This document shows positions 51,930-61,304 of a DNA stretch of 64,000 bases, piece after piece (the stretch's first letter is position 1; every line of letters starts with the position of its first letter). The translations under genes were made by a program, and so were the position numbers. This stretch comes from Marivita sp041725935 (GTDB taxonomy: Bacteria; Pseudomonadota; Alphaproteobacteria; Rhodobacterales; Rhodobacteraceae), in NCBI GenBank assembly GCA_041725935.1, contig JBGRQD010000004.1, positions 62,001 to 126,000 of the forward strand, in the 5' to 3' direction. The notes under the pieces are model-generated. The model was not told where the DNA came from and did no database searches. It worked only from the letters and a program-made list of their open reading frames with translations.

Positions 51930-53371
51930 GCGGTCCCTCCGATACGGCCCGGTTCGGAATAGATATGTTTGGTCTCGAGAAAGTCATACAGCCCCTCTGG
52001 CCCGTGCAGCCGCCCAAGCCCCGATTTGCCATAGCCGCCGGTTTCGGCCTCGGCAAAGAGCCGCAGATGCGAGTTGAGCCAGACCGTGCCCGCCCGGATC
52101 GCGCGTGCCATGCGCAGGGCGCGGTGGTGGTCGGCGGTAAAGACCGATGCGGCCAGCCCGTAGGCAGTGGCATTGGCCTTGGCGACGGCCTCCTGTTCGT
52201 CTGCAAAGGTCTCGATCGACACGATGGGGCCGAACAGTTCCTCCTGCACCAAGGGCGAGGCGACATCGTCGATGCGGAACAGGGTGGGCGTCAGAAACGC
52301 GGCATCGGACAGGGCCGCGCCGCGCAGGATGATCTCGCCCTCGTCACCCGCCTGTTCGATCAGCCGTTCGATCCGTGCGCGGTTGTCCATGTCGATCAGC
52401 GATCCCATCTGGCTGTCGGGCCGGTCACCGGGGCCGACGCGCACCGATTTGAACGCGGCGGTGATGCGGGACTCGAACTCGGTGGCGACGGACTCGTGCA
52501 CAAGGAACCGCGCGGCAGCGACACAGATTTGCCCCGCCATCGCCAGCGCACCGTGGGTCAGCTCGTGCACCGCGCGGTCCAGATCTGCATCGGCAAAGAT
52601 CACGGCAGGCGCCTTGCCACCCAGTTCCAGACCCACCCGTTTCAGCGTCGGCGCAGCGGCGGCCATGATGGCCTGTCCGGTGCGGCTGCTGCCGGTAAAG
52701 CTGATCACGTCGATATCGGGTGACGCGGTCATCGCGCGACCCACCTCGATGCCGTTTTCGTTGACCGAATTGACCACGCCTTTGGGCAGTGAAGGGGCCG
52801 CCGCGATGGCCTGCATGATCCGTGCATGCACCAGCGGGGTCTGATGCGCGGGCTTGATCACCGCGGTACACCCTGCCGCCAAAGCCGGGGCGAGGGACCG
52901 CATGAGCAATGTCACCGGCGCGTTCCACGGCACGATGATGCCCGCCACGCCTGCCGCTTCGCGATGAAACAGCGACAGGCTGCCCGGCGTGATTTCCTGC
53001 ATGGAGCCGCGAATGTCGCGTGCCAGTCCGGCGTAATAGCGGGTTTCCGAAATCGCGGCCATGGTTTCGCCCATTGCCTCGGCGCGGATCTTGCCGTTTT
53101 CGGCCACGACCAGATCGGCGATTTCGTCCTTTGCGGCCTCAAGCTGATCCGCGATCTCGAGCAGCGCCTGCGCGCGCAGGCGCGGCGCATGGGCCCAGTC
53201 AGTGCCAAAGAACGCAGCGCGGGCCGTTGCAGCGGCGGCGTCAGCCAGATCGATGCTGCCACTGTGGTACTGGCCCAGCGGGGCAAGGGTGGCGGGGTTC
53301 ACGCTCTGGGCCAGCGGGCCATCGCCAATCCAGTCGCCGCCGATGTAATGCCGTGCGGGGTCAGGGGTCAT
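51926..53371 (-). CDS. Aldehyde dehydrogenase
   Basis: A 481-residue NAD(P)-dependent ALDH. IIVPWNAPVTLLMR, FTGSSRTGQAIMA (cofactor), LELGGKAPAVIF with the general-base Glu, and MAGQICVAAARFLV with the nucleophile Cys are present. ATG 53371 has a weak GAGAG upstream; an ATG at 53395 adds eight residues with no ribosome site. It oxidises an aldehyde to an acid in the same operon as a monooxygenase and SDR. The substrate is inferred only as a pathway intermediate. Confidence 0.88.
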   Translation of the reverse strand: MTPDPARHYIGGDWIGDGPLAQSVNPATLAPLGQYHSGSIDLADAAAATARAAFFGTDWAHAPRLRAQALLEIADQLEAAKDEIADLVVAENGKIRAEAMGETMAAISETRYYAGLARDIRGSMQEITPGSLSLFHREAAGVAGIIVPWNAPVTLLMRSLAPALAAGCTAVIKPAHQTPLVHARIMQAIAAAPSLPKGVVNSVNENGIEVGRAMTASPDIDVISFTGSSRTGQAIMAAAAPTLKRVGLELGGKAPAVIFADADLDRAVHELTHGALAMAGQICVAAARFLVHESVATEFESRITAAFKSVRVGPGDRPDSQMGSLIDMDNRARIERLIEQAGDEGEIILRGAALSDAAFLTPTLFRIDDVASPLVQEELFGPIVSIETFADEQEAVAKANATAYGLAASVFTADHHRALRMARAIRAGTVWLNSHLRLFAEAETGGYGKSGLGRLHGPEGLYDFLETKHIYSEPGRIGGTA

Positions 53372-53398
53372 GTCGCTCTCTTTCCGGTCAGTCATGGG

Positions 53399-54172
53399 TC
53401 AGGCAATGGCGCGTGCGTCGGGCTGGGCCAGCGCGTCCGAGATCGCCTCGGCATGGTCGCGGATGGCTTCGCGCAGGGCGTCCAGCATGTCCTGTGTCAG
53501 GGTGGCTTGTTCGGTGGACAGGCACAGCGCGCCGATGGGGGTGCCGTCGCCCGCGAGGATGGGTGCCGCCACGCCGACAAGGCCGGGCGTCACTTCGCCC
53601 CGCGCGGTGGCCACGCGGTTGCGACGGATGCGTTTCAACTCGGTCAGGACCGCGTCCTTGGTCGATCCGATGCCCGAGGTGACAAAGGCGTCGAGGTAAT
53701 CGCTGACCAGCGCGGCCCGGTCCTTGGGAGGCAGGAAGGCAACGATGGCGCGGCTGACCGCACCCTTGCCGATGGGCATGGGACGTCCGCGCGGGTAGGA
53801 TGAGCGCGGTTCGGGGGCCGAAACGCGAGACGCCACGCATAGCATCTTGCGGTCATAGAACCGCACCACGAAGGCCGAGCCGATGAATGCCTCCGCCAGT
53901 GCTCCCAGATGGGGATCCGACGCGGTGATCAGCGGATCGGAGCGGCGCATCAGGAAATCAAGCTCGGTCACGCGGGGACCCAGCGTATAGCCCGCCTGCG
54001 GCAGCGACACGAGATAGCCCGCATCCTTGAGCGTCTTGAGATAGCGATAGAGCGTCGGGCGCGAAAACCCGAGCGCCAGCATCATGTCCTCGGGCGTCCA
54101 TTCGGGCGTGTCCTCGGAAAAGAGACCAAGGATCGCCAGAAGCCGCTCACCGGAACCTGAGACCGATCTCAT
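53399..54172 (-). CDS. IclR-family transcriptional regulator
   Basis: A 257-residue regulator. N-terminal winged HTH (GERLLAILGLF, WTPEDMMLALGFSRPTLYRY) and a C-terminal IclR effector domain (RPMPIGKGAVSRAIVAF, GLVGVAAPILAGDG). ATG 54172 has GGAGG seven bases upstream and overlaps the TRAP permease stop (ATGA). IclR proteins often regulate aromatic catabolic operons; here it is embedded in the operon it probably controls. Confidence 0.9.
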   Translation of the reverse strand: MRSVSGSGERLLAILGLFSEDTPEWTPEDMMLALGFSRPTLYRYLKTLKDAGYLVSLPQAGYTLGPRVTELDFLMRRSDPLITASDPHLGALAEAFIGSAFVVRFYDRKMLCVASRVSAPEPRSSYPRGRPMPIGKGAVSRAIVAFLPPKDRAALVSDYLDAFVTSGIGSTKDAVLTELKRIRRNRVATARGEVTPGLVGVAAPILAGDGTPIGALCLSTEQATLTQDMLDALREAIRDHAEAISDALAQPDARAIA

Positions 54173-56094
54173 TGTGCTTCCTCCGCCATGGGCGCGGCGC
54201 GCTTGCGGAAGAGTTCGGTGCCGATCAGCGCCAGACCCAGCAAGACGCCGGCCGCATCGGTCAGGATTGCACCCTCGAAGGCACCGGCAGGCACCAGCGC
54301 CATCAGCCCTGTTGCAATGAACAGGAGCCGCTTGAGGGGCGACAACCGGTCCGAGAAATACCCGGCCAGCCCCGCCGAAACCAGCCAGACCCCAAGGCTT
54401 GCGGTGATCACCGCAAAGACGATCTCGCCGGTCTCGCCGATCAGGATCAGCGAGGGGCTGAACACGAAGAGCACCGGGATCACGTAAGCCGCCCAGCCGA
54501 ACCGCATGGCGGCCCAGCCTGTGGCCATTGCGGGGGCCTTGGCTATGGCGGCTGCGGCAAAGGCGGCCATGGCGATAGGCGGCGTGATCATCGACATCAT
54601 GCCGAAATAGAGCACGTAGAGATGCGCCGCGATGGGCTCGATCCCAACCTCGATCAGTGCGGGGGCGACCAATGCGGCCAGCAAGACGTAGACGCCTAGC
54701 GTCGGCAGGCCCATGCCAAGAATGATGCAGACGATGGCCGACAGCGCCAGCAGCAGCACCGCGCTGCCGCCGCCGACCTGCACCAGCGCGTAAGTCAGGT
54801 TGAAGCTCAGACCGGTGATGTTGAGTACCCCGATCACCATGCCCGACGCCGCCGAGATCAGCAGGATCTCGACCACACCGTGCCCGGTGCGGGCGAAGCT
54901 GCCGAACAAAGCGCGCAGCGTCGGACGTGCGCCGCGGTAGCCGAAGATCAGCGCGGTCGCACACAGCGCCAGCGCCGACCAGAGGGCCGCGCGTTCGGGC
55001 TGGTAGCGCAGCCAGAACAGCAGGTAGATCAGCACGGCAAAGGCAGAGGCGAAATGCAGGCCGACCAGCACGGTGCGACGGGCCGGGATCTCGGATTCGG
55101 GCACGCGCTGGATGCCCATCTTGGCCGCTTCAAGATCAGCCTGGATGAACAGTGCCACGTAATAGAGGATCGCAGGCAGCAAAGCCGCCATCACGATCTG
55201 GCTGTAGGGAATGGCCAGGAACTCGGCCATCAGGAAGGCCGATGCGCCCATAACCGGCGGCATCAGCTGCCCTCCGGTGGAGGCCACGGCCTCGATCGCA
55301 CCCGCCTTGTGGGCCGGGTAGCCATCGCGTTTGATCATCGGGATGGTGACCACGCCGGTGCCTACCACGTTGGCCACGGCAGAGCCCGAGATCGACCCGA
55401 AGAGACCCGAGGCCAGAACCGAGATCTTCATCGACCCGCCGCGAAACCGGCCCATGCCGATCATCGCCGCGTCGGTGAAGAACTGCGACCCGCCGGTGAT
55501 GCCCAACAGCACACCGAACAGGATGAAGGCGATCACCACGGTTGCAGCGACCGACATGGGAAGGCCCAGAACGCCGTTTGAATCGACCGCCAGATAGCCA
55601 GTCAGCAATTGCCAGTTTTGGGGTCTGCCCTGCAAGCGTCCGGGGATCAGGTCTCCAAACAGCGCATAGAGCAGGAAGGCCGCGATGATGATGACCAGCG
55701 CCCAACCGGTCGCGCGGCGGAGCGTTTCCAGCAGTAGCACGATGATGATGAGGCTTGGAATCCACAGCTCGGGTGGGCGGGCGAAGATCATCAGCACTAG
55801 ATCGGGATATGCGACCGCCACATACCCAAGTGCAGCCATCGACAGGCCCGCAAGGATCAGGTCGTAAATCGGAACGCCATCCCGCTCGGTCCCCCGCCGG
55901 GCTGGTAAGGTCAGGAACGCCAGCGGCAGGGCAAAGAACAGAACGCCTGCAAAGAATTGCTGCGGATAAAGGTCCAGCCCCAGCGTGCGCTGCACCGACA
56001 GCGCCCAACCGACCGCCAGCAATACTAGGCAGGCCGCGAAAAGATCGGCCAAAGGGGTCGCAAGACGCGCGGGCAGGGCAGGCATGGCTGTCAT
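54169..56094 (-). CDS. TRAP transporter permease, fused DctQM type
   Basis: A 641-residue membrane protein with about 17 helices, combining the small and large TRAP permease parts as is usual for TAXI-type systems. GGSQFFTDAAMIGMGRFRGG, GSAVANVVGTGVVTIPMIKR and IILGMGLPTLGVYVLLAALV are characteristic of the DctM half. It imports its solute with Na+ when supplied by the periplasmic TAXI receptor encoded just upstream. The IclR gene overlaps its 3' end. Confidence 0.92.
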   Translation of the reverse strand: MTAMPALPARLATPLADLFAACLVLLAVGWALSVQRTLGLDLYPQQFFAGVLFFALPLAFLTLPARRGTERDGVPIYDLILAGLSMAALGYVAVAYPDLVLMIFARPPELWIPSLIIIVLLLETLRRATGWALVIIIAAFLLYALFGDLIPGRLQGRPQNWQLLTGYLAVDSNGVLGLPMSVAATVVIAFILFGVLLGITGGSQFFTDAAMIGMGRFRGGSMKISVLASGLFGSISGSAVANVVGTGVVTIPMIKRDGYPAHKAGAIEAVASTGGQLMPPVMGASAFLMAEFLAIPYSQIVMAALLPAILYYVALFIQADLEAAKMGIQRVPESEIPARRTVLVGLHFASAFAVLIYLLFWLRYQPERAALWSALALCATALIFGYRGARPTLRALFGSFARTGHGVVEILLISAASGMVIGVLNITGLSFNLTYALVQVGGGSAVLLLALSAIVCIILGMGLPTLGVYVLLAALVAPALIEVGIEPIAAHLYVLYFGMMSMITPPIAMAAFAAAAIAKAPAMATGWAAMRFGWAAYVIPVLFVFSPSLILIGETGEIVFAVITASLGVWLVSAGLAGYFSDRLSPLKRLLFIATGLMALVPAGAFEGAILTDAAGVLLGLALIGTELFRKRAAPMAEEAQ

Positions 56095-56162
56095 GATATC
56101 CGTGATCGTTCGAGGTCAGGCAGATAAAGCGCGCGCCCGTGGAGCGGAGCGCGCGCCGGGGC

Positions 56163-57113
56163 TCAGTTCAGGCCCACTTCCTCGAAAAAGCGCAGCGCGC
56201 CGGGATGATATTCCGCAACACCCTGTTCGCCCTTCATGTCTTCGGGCTTGAAGGCGCGGAAGGGTGGAAAAGTGTCGGACATCACTTGGGCGTTTTCGTA
56301 CATCGCCTTGGTCATCGCGTAGACGACATCGTCCGACGCACCCGCGTGGGTGAAGACAACCTGCGGGAAGGCGATGTAGACCGTGTCCTCAAGCACACCG
56401 GGCATGGAACCTGCGGGCAGGGTGGTGAAGAACGCGGTCGGCCAATGTTCGCGGGCGGCGGCCAATGCTGCATCGCTGTCATCCTCGACCCCCAGCGCGC
56501 GCAGGCCACCCACGGCGGCATCCGCCTCGCGGACCTTGCCGGCACCATGGGCAAAGATGAAGCCGACGGTGTCACCGGCCATGAAGGCATCAGCCCCGGC
56601 CACGACGCTGGCGACCGAGACTTTCTCGACATCGTCGCGGGTCATGCCAGCGGTGGCATAGAACGCGGCAAGCTGTGGCAGGATGGTGTTCTGCGCGGTG
56701 TAGCCATCGGTCATTGGCTGACCCTTGAGGTCCGACACTTTCATGATGTCGCTGTCGGCGCGGACAAAGATCGCCTCGACCAGCGGCATCAGATGCGCGA
56801 CGACGCGCAGGTTCGGGTTGGTGCGTCCCTCCCACCAGGCGTCGCCTGTGACGGCGTAATCAACCTCTTGCAGGTTCGCGACACCGAATTCGATTCCGCC
56901 TTGGTCGATGAACGGAATGAACTGGTTGGGGCTGGTGGCGGGCTGGATCGTGGTGTTCAGACCGGCGGCGTTTGCGGCATTCGCCACGGCGGTGCCGATG
57001 TTGTGGAACAGCGATCCGGGGTTCGATGTGGCGATGCCGACGTTCTGCGCACTGGCCGATGTGGCAAGCGTCGCGCTCAGGAATACCGCCGCGGCGGTGA
57101 GTAGCGTTTTCAT
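56163..57113 (-). CDS. TAXI-family TRAP solute receptor
   Basis: A 316-residue periplasmic receptor. A 22-residue signal peptide ends ATSASA; the mature start QNVGIATSNPGSLFHNIGTA fits the TAXI pattern, as does QEVDYAVTGDAWWEG. GGGAGG precedes ATG 57113. It delivers the solute to the fused permease encoded 68 bases downstream. It heads the minus-strand operon and is divergent from the TPP enzyme across a 111-base region with nested dyads. The ligand is unknown. Confidence 0.9.
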   Translation of the reverse strand: MKTLLTAAAVFLSATLATSASAQNVGIATSNPGSLFHNIGTAVANAANAAGLNTTIQPATSPNQFIPFIDQGGIEFGVANLQEVDYAVTGDAWWEGRTNPNLRVVAHLMPLVEAIFVRADSDIMKVSDLKGQPMTDGYTAQNTILPQLAAFYATAGMTRDDVEKVSVASVVAGADAFMAGDTVGFIFAHGAGKVREADAAVGGLRALGVEDDSDAALAAAREHWPTAFFTTLPAGSMPGVLEDTVYIAFPQVVFTHAGASDDVVYAMTKAMYENAQVMSDTFPPFRAFKPEDMKGEQGVAEYHPGALRFFEEVGLN

Positions 57114-57133
57114 GGTTGTCCTCCCTAATGTGG

Positions 57134-57167
57134 TTCTCGTTTGGGTTAGAATCCCAATTATTGAGAA
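57134..57167. promoter_or_regulatory. Nested dyad in divergent promoter region, candidate IclR operator
   Basis: TTCTC (57134-57138) and GAGAA (57163-57167) flank TTGGG (57141-57145) and CCCAA (57153-57157), a nested symmetry between the TAXI gene and the TPP-enzyme gene. IclR proteins bind imperfect palindromes in such positions. No consensus for this regulator is known to me. Confidence 0.4.
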
Positions 57168-57171
57168 TAAG

Positions 57172-57200
57172 TTGACTTTACGAAGGGGCAGCGGAATATC
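57172..57200 (+). promoter_or_regulatory. Candidate promoter of the TPP-enzyme gene
   Basis: TTGACT (57172-57177), 17 bases, AATATC (57195-57200). The -35 is good and the -10 weak. It would give a leader of about 18 bases before ATG 57225, which has GGGAGG upstream. Confidence 0.3.
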
Positions 57201-57224
57201 AAGCCTGAGATTCAGGGAGGATGT

Positions 57225-58919
57225 ATGTTTGAAGATCAGGCCCGGCCCAAGACTGGGGGCGAAGCGCTTTTGACCGCTCTGAAACAGAGCGGGATCGATT
57301 ATCTCTTCGCCAATGCGGGAACCGATTTTCCTCCGATTATCGAAGGACTTGCGCGGCTTCCTGAAAGTGATGTGCCAACGCCTGTCACCGTGCCGCATGA
57401 AACTGCGGGCACGGCCATGGCGCATGGGTACTGGCTTGTTACAGGTGCTCCGCAGGCGGTGATGGTGCATGTGAATGTCGGTCTGGCCAATGCGGTGATG
57501 GGGGTGATCAACGCCGCGTCGGACAATGTTCCGGTCTTCGTGCTGTCCGGGCGGACGCCGCTGACGGAATCGGGGCGTAAGGGCGGGCGGATGACACCGA
57601 TCCAGTACGGGCAGGAGATGTACGATCAGACCAGCCTTGTGCGCGACGTGGTCAAGTTCGACTACGAACTGCGCTATCCCGAACAGGCCGACAGCGTGAC
57701 CAAGCGCGCAGCGTCCCTGATGGTCAGCGCGCCTGAGGGGCCGGTCTACATGAGCCTGCCCAAGGAACCCCTGACCGAAGCCTTGCCGGACGGGTTTGCG
57801 CCCGCGCCCGTACCAGCGCGGGCACGTCCCGCCGCGGCGGACGCCGAGGCGATCGCCACATTGGCGGCATGGATCGCAGAGGCCAAGATGCCAGTGGTCC
57901 TGTGCCAGCGCGGCGATCCGCAGGGCAGGCTTTCGTCCGTTCTGTCACGCTGTGCCGAGGTGTTTGGCCTTGCCGTGTCGGAACCGTTCAGCATTCGCAA
58001 CGTGCTGGCCTCGGATGATCCGGCGCTGCTGGGCTACAACCCCAAACCCGCGACGGCAGAGGCGGATCTGGTGATCGTTCTGGACTCTGCCGTGCCGTGG
58101 ATTGAGGCGGTCAGCGCGCCGGGCAAAGACACGCGTGTTGTGCATATCGGCCCCGATCCACTGTTCCGCCGTCAACCTGTGCGGGGGTATCGCACCGATC
58201 TGGCCATCACCGCCGATCCGGTGATGGCTTTGGAGGCGCTGTTGTCGCATGAGCCGGACGCCGCTGCCGGCGAACGGCGGCAGAGCCTCCACGCCAAGGT
58301 GGCCTCGCTTCGCAATGCTGTGCCGAAACCCGATGCGGGCGGCGACGGTCCGATGACAGTCGAATGGATGAGCGATTGTATCTCTGACATCATGGACGAC
58401 AGCGCGGTGGCGTTTTCCGAACTGGGGCTGCTCTTGCCGCATATGCATCTGAAAGGTCCGAACCGTGTGTTCTCCAACGTCCATGCCGGTGGTCTGGGCT
58501 GGGCCATGCCCGCAGCACTTGGCGCGCAACTGGCCGACCGTGACCGGCTGGTGATCGCTTGCGTGGGCGACGGGTCCTACATGTTCGCCAACCCGGTTGC
58601 CTGTCACCAGATCGCCGAAGCGCTGGGTCTGCCGATCCTGACCATCATCAAGAACAACGCGATGTGGAACGCGGTGCGGCGGTCGGTGGTCAAGGGGTAT
58701 CCCGACGGCGCGGCGGTGCGGCAGAACCGTATCCCGCTGACCTCGCTCGAACCTTTGCCGGACTTCACGCAAGTGGCCCGAGCCAGCCGGGCGCATGCCG
58801 AACGGATCGAGAGGGGATCAGACCTGCCCGACGCCCTGCGCCGCGCGGTCGAGGTGATCCGCACGGAACGCCGTCAGGTTCTTCTGGACCTGTCGGTTGC
58901 GGCGTCAGACGACCATTGA
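57225..58919 (+). CDS. Acetolactate synthase-like TPP-dependent enzyme
   Basis: A 564-residue TPP enzyme of the POX/ALS family. The N-terminal domain carries the catalytic Glu in TVPHETAGTAMAHGY, the central domain is shortened, and the C-terminal TPP/Mg motif runs CVGDGSYMFANP to IIKNNAMWNAVRR. Family members decarboxylate or carboligate 2-oxo acids. There is no small regulatory subunit gene, so a biosynthetic AHAS role is unlikely; a catabolic 2-oxo acid decarboxylase or lyase is more probable. It overlaps the next gene (TGATG). Confidence 0.85.
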   Translation: MFEDQARPKTGGEALLTALKQSGIDYLFANAGTDFPPIIEGLARLPESDVPTPVTVPHETAGTAMAHGYWLVTGAPQAVMVHVNVGLANAVMGVINAASDNVPVFVLSGRTPLTESGRKGGRMTPIQYGQEMYDQTSLVRDVVKFDYELRYPEQADSVTKRAASLMVSAPEGPVYMSLPKEPLTEALPDGFAPAPVPARARPAAADAEAIATLAAWIAEAKMPVVLCQRGDPQGRLSSVLSRCAEVFGLAVSEPFSIRNVLASDDPALLGYNPKPATAEADLVIVLDSAVPWIEAVSAPGKDTRVVHIGPDPLFRRQPVRGYRTDLAITADPVMALEALLSHEPDAAAGERRQSLHAKVASLRNAVPKPDAGGDGPMTVEWMSDCISDIMDDSAVAFSELGLLLPHMHLKGPNRVFSNVHAGGLGWAMPAALGAQLADRDRLVIACVGDGSYMFANPVACHQIAEALGLPILTIIKNNAMWNAVRRSVVKGYPDGAAVRQNRIPLTSLEPLPDFTQVARASRAHAERIERGSDLPDALRRAVEVIRTERRQVLLDLSVAASDDH

Positions 58920-59668
58920 TGGATCCTGCATCCTTGGCCTTTGCCTTTGTCGGCATCCTTTTGGGCGGGTTCCTCAAAGGCGCGACCGGCGCTGGGGCGC
59001 CAGTGATCGGTGTGCCGGTTTTGGCCATTGTTTTCGACGTGCCGAAAGCGGTCGCGATCTTTTCGGTGCTGAATCTGTGTACCAATATCTGGCAAAGCTG
59101 GGCCTTCCGGTCCGAGATCACCGAACAGCGTTTCACCTGGACCTTTGCCGCGATGGGAGCGATCGGGGCGATCTTGGGATCGGTCCTTTTGGCCACCTTG
59201 CCGGTGCCGCTTTTGATGGCGGCGTTGGCCGGGGTGGTCTTTGCCTATATCGCGCTGCGGCTGGCGCGACCCAACTGGCATTTGCCGCGGGAACGCGGGC
59301 GGCAGGTGGGGCCCTATGTCGGTCTGATCGGCGGCGTGATGCAGGGGGCGGGCGGACTGTCCGCGCCGGTGTCGATCACGTTCCTCAATGCGCTCAATCT
59401 GCCGCGCAAGGAGTTCATTGCAACGATTGCGATCTTCTTTTTGGCGATGTCGGCGACGCAGGTGCCGGCGCTTGCCGTCTTGGGCATCCTGACATGGGAC
59501 CGCTTGCTCCTGGCGTTTCTCGCGCTGATCCCGATGTTTCTGGGCATTCCCGTCGGATCATTCGCCGCGCGGTTCCTGTCAAAGCAGGCCTTTGACCGGC
59601 TGATCCTGTCGCTCTTGGCTGTGATCGCGGTCAAACTGATCTGGGATGCGGCGCAGGCGGGGCTGTGA
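58919..59668 (+). CDS. TauE/SafE (TSUP) membrane transporter
   Basis: A 249-residue protein with about eight helices in two repeats. GILLGGFLKGATGAGAPVIG and VGLIGGVMQGAGGLSAPVSI are the paired glycine-rich TSUP motifs. Members export sulfite, sulfoacetate or related acids. It is translationally coupled to the TPP enzyme, so it may export a product of that reaction. ATG 58919 overlaps the upstream stop. Confidence 0.88.
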   Translation: MDPASLAFAFVGILLGGFLKGATGAGAPVIGVPVLAIVFDVPKAVAIFSVLNLCTNIWQSWAFRSEITEQRFTWTFAAMGAIGAILGSVLLATLPVPLLMAALAGVVFAYIALRLARPNWHLPRERGRQVGPYVGLIGGVMQGAGGLSAPVSITFLNALNLPRKEFIATIAIFFLAMSATQVPALAVLGILTWDRLLLAFLALIPMFLGIPVGSFAARFLSKQAFDRLILSLLAVIAVKLIWDAAQAGL

Positions 59669-59685
59669 GCCATCTGCCAAAAGCA

Positions 59686-59713
59686 AAACGCCACCCCGGC
59701 TGGGATGGCGTTT
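59686..59713. terminator. Bidirectional terminator between TSUP and flotillin genes
   Basis: AAACGCCACCCC and GGGATGGCGTTT form a 12-bp stem with one mismatch and a short loop, with A-rich and T-rich flanks, between two converging genes. Confidence 0.65.
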
Positions 59714-59731
59714 CGTCAAAGCTGTTGTGTC

Positions 59732-61282
59732 TCAGCCTTTCTTGTCGGCGTCGGGCATCACCCCGTCCAGATTGACCCCGATCTGATCGCCGATCTTTTT
59801 CATCGCGGGCAGGGCCACGGCCATGTCGAGGATCGAGTCGATGGTTTGGCTGACAGGTGACGTGCTGCCACCGCTTTCGGATTTGCCCAAGCCCGTGATA
59901 TGGTTGATGTTGATGCCGCGGATCTTCTCGGCGGGTTTGACCATCTCTGCGAGGATCTTTGGCATCGCGTCCAGCCGTGCCTTTTCCAGTTCCATCGACA
60001 TCAGCTCTTTTGACCGGGTGTTCTCGGCCTTAATACGCTCCGCTTCGGCTTCTGCTTCGGCGGTCTTGTAGACCTTCATCGACGCCGCTTCCTCGCGACG
60101 GATCACACCCTTTGCCTTGGCGACCTCCTGATCCGCAATCGACGTGATGCGGGCGCGTTCGGCGTTGGCTTCGGCATCCTGTTGCGCGGCGAGCAGAGCC
60201 AGCGACTTGCGCCGCTCGGCCTCGGCCATCTCGCGCAGGGTCTGGATCTCTTCCTCGGCCTTGACCAGTTGCGCGCGGGCCATCGTTGCCTCGGCGCGGG
60301 CCTTGGATTCCTCCTCGCTCTTGGCGGCAGTCTGGATGACCTTTTCCTGCTCCGCAATTTCCAGTGCCCGCAATTGCGCGATCTCGGCTTCGCGGATCTG
60401 CAATTCGCGCTGGATCGAAGTGGCCTGAATTTCCTGTTCCATCCGAATACGGGCCTGCGCCGCCTCGCGTTCGGCCTCGGCCTTGCGGCGGGCGACTTCG
60501 GTCAATTGCGCGGCCAGCAGGGTTTCGATTTCCTGCGTCTGCGCAATCTCGGCCCGGCGTTCCTCCAGTTCGATCTCCAGCCTGCGCTGGCTGGCCTGAA
60601 CCTCGGCCCGGCGCACGGCGACGGCGGTTTCGCCTTCGATCTCGGCGCGTTCCTTCTTCGACTTGGCAATCACCTCGGCCAGCTTGCGCATGCCCACCGC
60701 GTTGAAGGCGTTGTTCTCGTCCAGCGACGAAAACGGCGTCTGGTCCAGCGCGGTCAGCGACACGCTGTCCAATTGCAGCCCGTACTTCACCAACGTGTCG
60801 GCCAACGCCTCGTGCACCTCGCGGACGAATTCGGTGCGATTCTCGTGCAACTCGTCCATCGTCATCTGGGCTGCCACGGCGCGCAGGGCGTCCACCATCA
60901 TCCCGTCGATCAGTGACTTGAGCTGATCGGGCTGGAAGGTGCGTTTGCCCAGCGTCTGCGCCGCACGCACGATTGCTGCCTCTTCGGGCAGCACGGAGGC
61001 GTAGAATTCCGCACCCACGTCGATGCGCATCCTGTCCTTGGTGATCAACGCGCTGTCCCCTGCGCGGGTGACCTCCATGCGGATCGTCTGCATGTTGACG
61101 CGGCTGATCTCGTGGAAGAACGGGATGGCCAGCGTGCCACCGTCGATCACCACCTTGCGCCCACCGATGCCGGTGCGCACAAGGCTGATTTCGTTGGTGG
61201 CGCGTTCATAGAACCATGCGGCCAGCACGACCACGACGGCGGCGATGACCAGAAGCAGGATAATCCATCCAAGGGCTGTCAT
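59732..61282 (-). CDS. yqiK: Flotillin-like SPFH protein (YqiK type)
   Basis: A 516-residue protein. One N-terminal membrane helix (residues about 5-27), an SPFH/band-7 domain (about 28-190; VVIDGGTLAIPFFHEISRVN, TKDRMRIDVGAEFYASV), then a very long Ala/Glu/Arg-rich coiled coil (about 200-440), typical of flotillin/YqiK. These proteins form oligomeric scaffolds in membrane microdomains. It is 22 bases downstream of the aldehyde dehydrogenase gene on the same strand. Confidence 0.9.
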   Translation of the reverse strand: MTALGWIILLLVIAAVVVVLAAWFYERATNEISLVRTGIGGRKVVIDGGTLAIPFFHEISRVNMQTIRMEVTRAGDSALITKDRMRIDVGAEFYASVLPEEAAIVRAAQTLGKRTFQPDQLKSLIDGMMVDALRAVAAQMTMDELHENRTEFVREVHEALADTLVKYGLQLDSVSLTALDQTPFSSLDENNAFNAVGMRKLAEVIAKSKKERAEIEGETAVAVRRAEVQASQRRLEIELEERRAEIAQTQEIETLLAAQLTEVARRKAEAEREAAQARIRMEQEIQATSIQRELQIREAEIAQLRALEIAEQEKVIQTAAKSEEESKARAEATMARAQLVKAEEEIQTLREMAEAERRKSLALLAAQQDAEANAERARITSIADQEVAKAKGVIRREEAASMKVYKTAEAEAEAERIKAENTRSKELMSMELEKARLDAMPKILAEMVKPAEKIRGININHITGLGKSESGGSTSPVSQTIDSILDMAVALPAMKKIGDQIGVNLDGVMPDADKKG

Positions 61283-61304
61283 GTGTAATCCTCCCTAACG
61301 CTGA

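Noticed and set aside
54173..54964. Upstream extension of the IclR reading frame
   Set aside because: It runs antisense-like through the TRAP permease gene in another frame; the ATG at 54172 has GGAGG and gives a normal IclR length.
57225..58919. Sulfoacetaldehyde acetyltransferase (Xsc), suggested by the neighbouring TauE-type exporter
   Set aside because: The N-terminal half does not resemble Xsc; only the general TPP-enzyme pattern is shared.
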